A DNA stretch of 34,051 nt from Treponema sp. Its GTDB lineage: Bacteria > Spirochaetota > Spirochaetia > Treponematales > Breznakiellaceae. Below the pieces are notes generated by a model. The model ran no database searches. It saw only the letters and a program-made list of their open reading frames with translations, and had not been told where the DNA came from. The stretch spans positions 1-34,051 of the forward strand of contig JAITLC010000127.1 of assembly GCA_031278095.1 (NCBI GenBank), in the 5' to 3' direction. The translations under genes were made by a program, and so were the position numbers. The first letter of the stretch is position 1; the number at the start of each line of letters is the position of its first letter. Below are positions 33,707-34,051 of this stretch, in pieces.

Positions 33707-34051
33707 ATGCTTCCCTCTTTCCCTGTACCTTCCGCGTTGGTGGCGCCCTCGATTCTTTCCGCCGATTTCTCCTCTTTTGCGGAGGGAGTTGCGGAAATTG
33801 CCGCTTCCGGCGCCGATTGGCTGCATCTGGATGTAATGGACGGGCAGTTTGTTCCCAATTTGACCTTCGGCCCCAAACTGGTACGTGATCTACGACAGAA
33901 ATGCAGTCTCTATTTCGATGTTCACCTGATGATCGAGACTCCGGCCCGGCTCGCGGCGGAATTTGCCTCCGCGGGAGCGGACAGTATTACCTTTCATTAC
34001 GAGGCGGAGGTTCATTCGCAGAGGCTTCTTACCTCTATCCGGGAGATGGGA
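33707..34051 (+). CDS. rpe: Ribulose-phosphate 3-epimerase (partial, 3' end outside window)
   Basis: The first 115 codons of a pentose-phosphate enzyme that interconverts ribulose-5-phosphate and xylulose-5-phosphate. The N-terminus shows the family pattern: VAPSILSADFSSFAEGV, GADWLHLDVMDGQFVPNLTF with metal His and Asp, FDVHLMIETPARL with the second metal His, and ADSITFHYEA. ATG 33707 is the first start after an in-frame TAG at 33695-33697, so the frame cannot begin earlier; no clear ribosome site precedes it. A TATAAA box sits only 4 bases upstream, but its -35 spacing is poor. It diverges from the TPR gene. Confidence 0.9.
   Translation, partial: MLPSFPVPSALVAPSILSADFSSFAEGVAEIAASGADWLHLDVMDGQFVPNLTFGPKLVRDLRQKCSLYFDVHLMIETPARLAAEFASAGADSITFHYEAEVHSQRLLTSIREMG

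Overview
The window reads as chromosomal DNA of a spirochaete, most likely a Treponema of the roughly 50% GC type known from insect guts. The basis is a conserved housekeeping block (rimP-nusA-infB-rbfA-truB-ribF-rpsO-pnp), an outsized GreA (about 920 aa) of the kind known from spirochaetes, and several short palindromic intergenic repeats. The species cannot be fixed from the sequence alone.

Region 1 (1-12304) is a sugar-utilisation locus built on two divergent transcription units. Leftward from a promoter near 7960 run a SIS-domain AgaS-like isomerase/deaminase, a PfkB-family kinase, a HAD phosphatase, two family-4 glycosidases (GH4), a sugar-binding lipoprotein and two ABC permeases (the second cut by the window edge). 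Rightward from a promoter near 8180 run a metal-dependent amidohydrolase, the GatZ/KbaZ-like and GatY/KbaY-like subunits of tagatose-bisphosphate aldolase, and a GntR/UTRA regulator. The combination suggests import of a galacto-configured, perhaps amino-sugar-containing, oligosaccharide, intracellular hydrolysis by NAD/Mn-dependent GH4 enzymes, and degradation through tagatose-6-phosphate and tagatose-1,6-bisphosphate to triose phosphates. No ABC ATPase gene is visible in the window.

Region 2 (12276-13228) is a decayed leftward remnant of a family-5 (oligopeptide type) solute-binding protein. It has lost its N-terminal half and carries an in-frame stop and a frameshift.

Region 3 (13232-26662) is the rightward housekeeping block. 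A clear promoter is followed immediately by a strong intrinsic-terminator hairpin ahead of rimP, which suggests attenuation. The order is rimP, nusA (with a C-terminal zinc ribbon), infB, rbfA, truB, ribF (whose riboflavin-kinase half is degenerate), a hairpin repeat, rpsO, pnp, dut, two LptF/LptG-type permeases and tgt. Many neighbours overlap or are only a few bases apart.

Region 4 (26683-34051) holds a secreted HEAT-repeat protein (rightward), then a leftward unit of a TPR protein, the giant GreA and a von Willebrand factor A membrane protein. The start of a rightward ribulose-phosphate 3-epimerase gene runs off the right end. I see no rRNA, tRNA, CRISPR array, transposase or phage genes.
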